A stretch of 64,000 bases of DNA from Argopecten irradians (lineage: Eukaryota; Mollusca; Bivalvia; Pectinida; Pectinidae). Position 1 is the stretch's first letter. Every line of letters starts with the position of its first letter. Below are positions 12,501-21,500 of this stretch, piece after piece. Made by a program: the position numbers and the translations under genes. The notes below the pieces were generated by a model. The model had not been told where the DNA came from. It saw only the letters and a program-made list of their open reading frames with translations, and ran no database searches. The DNA lies in assembly GCF_041381155.1 (NCBI RefSeq), contig NC_091147.1, positions 28,059,349 through 28,123,348 of the forward strand, in the 5' to 3' direction.

Positions 12501-15500
12501 AGATTTTACATTATTTCTGTAAAGCAATACACATCAAGTGTTATACTGATTTTTAATCTTGTTTAAACCTTGCTTATTACAAATCAGTGTGTTATTTAAT
12601 AGTACATCAATTTCTGACCTCTGTAAATCTCGAATTGTTATCTTGTTGCAATTTTACGTATTACAACATGTTATCTCGAACTGTTATCTTGGTGCAATTT
12701 TACGTATTACAACATGTTATCTCGAACTGTTATCTTGGTGCAATTTTATGTTTTACAACATGTTGTCTCGAACTGTTATCTATGTAATGACCGTGTGGTA
12801 TTAGGTTTCATAGTGTGGCAGTTGCCAGGTATTGACCGCTTGTCGGTGTTTTTTTAACCGGGTACTCCGGCTTTCCTCCACAAATAAACCTGGCACGTCC
12901 TTAAAGTGTACACGGGATGGAAAATGATATTTAGATATGTTATTCTGTTAGATCTCCTGACAAGAATGTTGAAAACCGCATCAAAATCGGCCGCTTCAGT
13001 ACCGAGATACCGCCCTCCGAAGTGCTCGATTTTTACCTGTATATCAACTGCTAATCAGGGAATCGGCCGCTCACGCTGTTTTGGGGAATAACCGGATGTG
13101 ACGTCACGAGGACAACGGCAGCGAGGTGTTTGGTAGTGGGGTTATAGCACAAAGGTGAACATATATGTATTCCTAAAATGGGGTTACGATAATTTTACAG
13201 ATATATATACAGTAAACAGTTATGATGACGATTTAATTATGTATAAAATAGGAAATATTGCAACTGAAGTCATGCTAAATACATAAGTAGGTTAGCGGAA
13301 ACATGTATAAGTTATTTATGTTTCTGGTTTTAAGTAGAGATCTTATCTCTGTTTTAACAGCTTACTAAATTATCAAACCTAGGGAATAATCAATTTTCAT
13401 AATGTCATATAAAAAGAGACGAATTCGAAAAATGATGGTCATATAATCATCCATTTTAATATGTTTCTGTATGAATAAAAATTCACTAGGCCTATGGATT
13501 TCAAGAATCAGCATAACGAAACAAAAGGTGTTAAATGTATTTCATAGTTCAATACACGTAGATATCATAGACATAAATTGGGAGGGTGAGTAAACAAAAA
13601 AAAATACACCACATTGAGAAATTCAATTTAAAATACATAATTCATTTATAGGTCTAACGAGTCTATCTTACACGTATGAGAACATGTGTTTTTTTTAGCA
13701 ATATTGAACAGTACATTTATTGGTCATATAGATTATCATTATTAGTATTATATAATGATCGATATTGACCAAAATTCACAAAGAATTGGATATCCAAAAT
13801 CTAGCAACTACCAGAAATATCAAAATTCTGACATTGTGAATCATATTTGCATTGTTCTTTCTCGACATGCCTTTTGTAAGTAATTTTGTAGTTTCTGTTA
13901 AAAAATACATATAACTAGAAACATATATACGAGACAAATGTATACATTGGTCATTCTGAAATATACAATTATGTATACATCTAGTGATTTATACACTTGT
14001 TATATGTTATGTTCGAACGGTATATTTTACTGTAAACCAAGGATTTATAAGTGTAAACAAATATGACATTATACAACAATTAAATGATGGTCCATCGCTA
14101 ACTTACCTGTGATCTTACTTTTGACACCTGACGTGAGCTAATCAACGAAGCGTGACAGGTCACTAAACACCTTTCTTACGTAATCTGGTTATTAGCCCCC
14201 TCATTAGTCTCGGTTGACCACGCGTTTTAGTTACTGCAGTATACAGGTAAAGAGTTAAACGCAGCACGACATTGGCTATTCGGAAGTACAGTTTTGTTCT
14301 GTACTTGGTATCTGCAACTTGGATTAGACATAGACTTCTTCAGTCTTTTTTTTCGTCTGACTCGTGCATGATTTATTTTTTCAATGAAATGAAAAAGACA
14401 CTAATCAACAAGTCGACGGATGTATTGTATTAAATGAAAGCTGAATGTATTTCGTCAAAACAAGGAACGATTTCAGATACAACGCAATTAGTAGATGCAT
14501 TTACATATATGCAAAAAATTCTGTGTAGAATCATAACTTAATTCGTATGGGTAGGTTATATGAAAAAGTCAGAAATTTGTAAAGCGGGTTTGACCAGTAC
14601 AACGACCCGAGTCGGGTTTTGGATAACATAGTCAAGAATCCTTTACATAATATTCATATATATGTGGTTCCAAATACCGTAGATTTACAACGTACGTGGA
14701 TTATTATACACATTATATTGTGTATAATTGTGCATAAATCGCGCAGAAATCTTCATTTATCTGCGACAGGTACATCGATATCGGACGTGCACACAGGTAC
14801 TTGTGTCTGTAAAAATCGATATTTACAAACAGATAGTTTATATTAGATGGCAGACACAGAAAATCGCCACTCTATCTTATGCGAGTAGAGTAGGTCCCGT
14901 TGTCCTCGTGACGTCACAGGTCAGGGGTCCCGAATCGGGGTCAATGGCTTGGGGCTTCAGGTGTGTTCTAGAGAAAAGTCGCATTATCTCTAATACCGTA
15001 TTCGCTATGAAACTCGTACTTTCTCCATTCTAAATTTTATACAATGACGCATTTATCAAGCCTTATATACCAAACCATTCCGTGTACACTTTAAATGACC
15101 CTGGCTGTTAATAGGACGTTAAAATGATAAAATCTTAAACTAGTGTAAGTGTATAAGATTTTGATATATGAAGATGTAAAAAAAAGTACATTCCCCTATA
15201 CGGCTGGTTTGGCTTAATTATTTTGGAAACAAACTGCTAAATAATTTTTGAGAAAATGAACAGCAAAATTACGTGATAGCCATGAGCTTAAACCACTTTT
15301 TTAAGCATTAGAAGTTATTTACAATTATTTTCACTGCAGAATACCAGAGGAGGAAAGTCTTCTGTACGTTGAACCAAATTTAAATTTGATTCCTCCATAT
15401 CCAAGATCTAAGCTTAGCTGTGTTTGTCCTCACAACGGTACAGAACAATGTTCACTTAAAGAATATATATCCTGTGATCTTCAAAGGCATGAATTATCGT

Positions 15501-18500
15501 GCATGAAACCTTCAATATCAGATTATTACAACAGACGGAAGAGGGAGGTGCCAGTACAATCTGTACTGGGTGACAACGACAGGACAGAACGGGTACGTAG
15601 CGTATTAACAGCATGTGCCATCACTGCGTCCGTCGTCGGTCGATCTGGACGTCCGCCTGTCCGGCGTCTGTCATCATCTCATTACAAGCGGTACTATTCA
15701 TAGAGTTCTGCATGGAGTGTCACCAAATGGTCGGAAACATTATTGAGGGAAGGAGAACAGAGTATAAATATTGGCTCTGACCCCCTGGGACGGGAGGGCA
15801 TAGTAGGGGCAAATATAGCTAAGTCATTAAAATTCTCGAGAAAATAACCTCTGAACCTAGTGTTACATTGAAATTGAAACCGACACCAATTTTGATAGAG
15901 ATTTCTAATTTTAATTTCAAATTCATTTGGTGTTATAAACATGTTTACATCTTTTTTTCGATAAAAGAGATTTCTAGATTAATGATGCATATTTATTGTG
16001 TGTCTTTAATATGTTTACATCTCCCCGTTTTAGTCTTCTAGTGTGATGACAGAAAGTGAAGCCATCGCTGCCTGTACCCAGGCTCTAACATCATCACCTG
16101 TCTACACAACATGTACCAGTATAGGCATACCGTCGTCTGAACTCCAAGCATGTACAGCAGATCTTATGGTAAGGCAGACAGTTTCCCTTATTTGTAGCAC
16201 TCAGAAATGAGAAATATATTGTTAAATCAGCAATTTATGGATATTCTGTATAAGATATTAGCTTCTTAACTAGTCGTATTGGTAGTTTTTCTCTATCAAA
16301 AACAGGAGCAGACGAATTAGTATTTTTCATGTACAGGCAAATTGGAAGATGTATAGGAAAAAACCATGAAGATTAAATTAAGATTTGTTGCTTCATATGC
16401 TTTAAGATGTTCAATCGCAGACAAATGGTATCTTTTCTCAATCAAAAGCAGAAGCAGACGAATTAGTATTTTTCCTCAGTAACAAAAGTTACTTACTTTA
16501 CACTATTTCGGCAATTGAAAGCTTTGAGCTTCTTATTCGTCCTTGTGTAAAAGGAACGGGTCGATGTGGTTTGTACATAGTGTTAAATACGGTCTCTGTC
16601 ACTCAACTGACGGAGCATGCTTCTTTGGCTCAGTCGGCAGAGCCGTAGATTTCCACGCCGGAGACCCGGGTTCAATTCCTGGTCGGGGCACTCGACAGAA
16701 ATGTGTATTTTCCGTGTCTTTCTACATTGGCGCCCAACTAAATCACCCATGGAGGGTGGTTAAAGAGTTTCGATTGAGATTTAGGAAATCTCAAGATAAA
16801 ACAGGGGGAGTAGTGTAAAAGGAGCGGGTCGGTGTGGCTTATACATACATTGTAGTTTAAATACGGTCTCTGTCACTCAGCTAATTGAGCATGTTTCTTT
16901 GGCTCAGTCGGTAGAGCCGTAGATTTCCACGCCGGAGACCCGGGTTCGAATCCTGGTCGGGATACTCGACAGGAATGTGTATTTCCACTGTTCTTCTACA
17001 CGTTCATGACCTAGGCTGTTAATAGGACGTTAATTAATCAAACAAACAAAGAGCTTTTTATTTTACAGCTGACAGGTAATCCTCAATGGGCAGTCTACGC
17101 TATGGATCGGTTTCAGAGCACGTGTCTTGATACCATAACAAAGAACGCAACACTTCAGGAAATCTTTCCAGATGCCTTGGACAACATAAAACAGAACACG
17201 TGTCCTAATGACTGTTACGGAAACGGAGTTTGTTCTAATGGTATTGTGTTTATCCATTTTACGATACAATCTATGTATTCACTCTGTTTAATACAAAATA
17301 TATACATGTACATTCATATTTAATTGAAAAACACATTTTGAAAATGGCCGGAGATTTATTAACACCTAATCGATTATAACGTAGTCGATTTTTGAAACAA
17401 AAGAGACTTATTTCATTCAAATCGCATTTCTGTGTATAATTAGGGGCAATGTGGGAACCCTGTCCCTTTTTCATAATTATGAATTTTGAAATGTTATTCA
17501 TGATTTATTTACAAATAGCTAGTTTAAAGTTTTGCTTTATATGCTACTGGGTGGGATTATTGAAAAAAAATATCATTTCTTCAGTAATGTATTGAAAACC
17601 GTAAAGGTTGATAAATTATGTCGCACAAATCTTTCAAAGGCACAGATTAACATGTACTGTACGATGCCTAAGGAACACTACTTACAAATCACATTAAATG
17701 TTCTCCTTAAACTATATTTGTATACACTGTAGATGTAAACATTATGATTTTTGGCAGTACTGCCAAAATCCATCTCGAGCACTTATTTGTCTGAGTAAAA
17801 TTAAAATCTATGCATTGTAAGTACATCTGTATTGTGATTTTCAAAATGGTGTAAACTTTTGATGTTGAATTGCATATTGATTCGTCAGTATGAATGTTAG
17901 GACGCTTGAAACTTTAATAATCAACATTTTGAATATGAGCATACACTGAAGCTCCATATGCATGTTCCCTTGTGACGAAACTCTATTATACCAATGTATC
18001 AAAAATTCCCTGAAATTTCATCGGTATTTTCCGAAAATTACCGGACTTTTTTTCAAAATGTTCCGATTGTTTGTTACTCTTGCAGGGGAATGTGTTTGTA
18101 AAGAGGGATTTGCCTCCGATGACTGCTCCTTTGATTTGTCAATGCCTCTAACCTTGTCTGGCCTTCGGAATGGGGACTTGTGTGACCTTAAAAATGGATG
18201 TGACGCCATTTCAATCCAAGGTCATCAGTTTCCGTATGGAAGAGACTACACATGTCAATTTACAGGTCAGATGGTAAGAAGAGATTACTTTCTTACTCGT
18301 TAGCAAAAACTATCGCCGGTTAATTTTGCAATTTCGAGGGACATCAGTAGCATAAGGAACATTTCATCCGGAAAATAATATGTAATAGATATATTTCATT
18401 AACTGCATTTTATAGCAATATCGATTATCTTTATTTTGTTAGAAATAATTTCCCGTTTTATAAAGTTAGATTCGTTTAGTTTTACCCACAAGAGTAACCG

Positions 18501-21500
18501 TATAATAACTACAATAATTTGATGTTTAATTGTAGATTGAACAAGAATTTGTATCGAATCGGAATGAATTTAGATTTAAAACCTTGCTATTCTTACAGTG
18601 TTGCTTCAAAGAGCCACTTTAATATAAGCGTCCTGTTCGTACCATATCATATCCCATCGCTAACATTCACAGCGATTGAACTGTTATTTTCTATTCCTTA
18701 AGCATACGAAGCAATGAATCCTTTAAATAAGTCAACAATTGGATTTTCATATTTGTTTCAGACATTAACCAATTTATCTGTATATACGCTGAATGTTACG
18801 AATATGACAGCCCAATACCGAAGTATATTTGAGCTACTCTGTAATCTTCCGGAGATCGAAAGTACATCCGGGAAGCTTGGTGTAGAGTTCAACGTGTCTG
18901 TGTCCATGGACTCGTCTGAATTCAGTACTCCTTGGAACTTCGTTGTCATAGATACGACCTGTCAATCATTTAGCTATGACGAAGGAACAGTATCATTTCA
19001 TATGAAGGTAAAATTTAAAATGGATAAAAATCAATGATAAATGTCTCTTATTATTTGATCTGCGTTTTAATACCTGAAATGTCCCTGAGATACGTTGGTT
19101 GTTTAAAAAAGGATAAGATTAATAACTTTATTAATATCTAATCTTTTGTTTTCTCTTTGCTAAACAATTAGATTAAATCAAATTTTCTTTTCTTTCTTCC
19201 TTTTACGTCATACAAATATGAAGACAAAAAACCGAGAATGCCGTAATAAGTCAACGTTATCGTGACATCAAATTACATATATTGACGTTAAATGTTTATT
19301 TCGAAAAATAATCCATTTAAAAAACCCTTAGAATCGTACGTTTAAACTAAAAAAAAAATATACAAAAACGTCTTAGACTCGTTTCATAGAAATGAAAACT
19401 CCTTTAAGATCCTATTTGTATGTGTGTGTTGTTGAAGCATATATATACACTACTAATTACTGAATGTGAGTTTAATAAAAAAAAGATTAAACCTATATTT
19501 CAGGACGGCTTTTGTTATATAGAAGGCGAGTGCGTTCTAAATGGCGCACATAACCGAGAGGACTTCTGTAAGGAATGCTATAGCACACAAAAGTCTTTTG
19601 ATTGGAGTGAAGCGACAGGTATATCATAATATATTTATACATTTAGATACTTCGGCCTGTGTTTTTAATATTAACTGTACTATTTTTGCGTTATGAAGCT
19701 ATCAAGGAAAACCGCAACAGTGTACTCTTAATAAACTGGCACGTAAATCCATAACGAGTTGCCTCCCTTCCATCATCTTATACGATTGTTTTCATAGACC
19801 TTAATGTAAAGTCTTTTATTTTTCTTCATAGGTCGATAAAGAAAATTTATCAGCTATTATAATTCTCCGTAACGAATAACAATAAATCATATCAAGACAT
19901 ATAGAAGGCATATGCAATGTTATCGTCGGTTATTCACGTAATCAGCCTACACTATCGTGTGCTCTGATACCTTAGGTTTACTTGATACGATCTACGCCAT
20001 TTTCCCTAAGAAAGTCATTTCGGAAATTTAGACTAATTAGAGTGAAGCTTTCATGGCGCTTTGGAAGATATATAGTCAAAGTACTGTAGCGTTAAAATGG
20101 TCTTGGGAATATAAATTATTTTATAACGATGGTATTTACGTATAAGTTGCATAATATTAGATTTTTCATTTTAACGTTTCAGACTTCATTTTAATTGAAA
20201 TAAGTTGATAAAAATGAAAAGAAAAGACTAATAAAAATATATTGAGTTTATCGTTGGCGCGTATCGAACCCCAGGTCATGAAAGGATAAATCTCCATTAC
20301 GCTATCTCTACCAATACCAAAAGTGGAAGTACAGTCAGGACCGTGATAGTGAAGACCGCCTTGTTGGGGATTCCTTGTCTAAGTTCTATGAAAACTATTG
20401 GGGATTCCTTGTCCAAGTTCTATGAAAACTATTGGGGATTCCTTGTCCAAGTTCTATGAAAACTATTGGGGATTCCTTGTCTAAGTTCTATGAAAACCAT
20501 TGGGGATTCCTTGTCTAAGTATTATAAGTTTTTGATATAGTAAAAGCGATTCCCATGTCTTGTGACCCAGGGTATAAACGGAGCGTAATGGAGTTAAGCC
20601 GCTGGGTTTCCGAGGTTGATGCAATGTTTGATGCTTTAATGACTCAATGACCACGGTTAGTCGGTTAGAATTAGCCTAATAACAGCTAGAATCATTCAAG
20701 GACACCCTTCTCTTGTCTATATCTTTTGGTAGACACCGATATGTTGTGTTTCTTTGCAATGGTGGAATACCGGTCAATTTTATAGTGCTATTTCACTGAA
20801 TCTTACGCCCAGAGATACTGAACAGCACATCTCACGGGAGAACCAGTTGTTGTCATAGTGGAAGGAACTCTTTCAGAATGGATAACTGGTTCCCCGAGAT
20901 ATTTACCATAGACGTTGTATTAATTCTATAGTACAGGAATATATTTTGTTTAGACATCTTCTTTTGACATCTATACTTATGAAGAAAAAAAGCCACGTTT
21001 TTTATCAAGTGCTTGATTCCTGCTTGATAACTTTACAGCTTCATATTGTCAAAATTATATTTTGTTGGTTTATTTTCTAAAAAGATAGGATAAGGCCACT
21101 GTACCAGACTAAGAGAGTGGACAAGACATATGGATTGCTTCATTAGCATGGCCTTAGAGTTGAATATACAATGCTTTTCGAGTTGTTGTTTCTTTCCAGA
21201 TTGCGCTGTTAGTGCAGATGGTGATGATTCGCACGTAACTGTTATAGCAGCGGTCACGTGCTCAGTTACTATTGGTCTACTACTCTGCCTCGGTCTGGGA
21301 CTGTATTGTTGGAAGTTGTCCACTATGTAGGTATAATTCATCATTAATACGGCATACAGCCAACCCAATAATAGAGATCTTAATTGGATAAGTCAAACTT
21401 TCATATAATTGTTTTATTAGATACGCTCTAACTAATATTAATTTTACAAAACAATTAATATAAATGCGAGATAAATCATCAAAAAATTTAACCGTATGGT

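Noticed and set aside
16543-16818. 91-codon plus-strand ORF over the SINE dimer, and possible tRNA genes at 16627 and 16900
   Set aside because: The frame runs through the tRNA-like head and tail of a SINE. The anticodon and acceptor stems do not pair, so neither a protein nor a functional tRNA is supported.
18519-18701. 60-codon ORF before exon 14 as an extra exon
   Set aside because: Exon 13 already joins exon 14 in phase 0. The ORF has no suitable donor and no family similarity.
20259-20340. Functional tRNA gene on the minus strand
   Set aside because: The boxes are present but acceptor pairing and a standard anticodon arm are not; kept only as a tRNA-like fragment.
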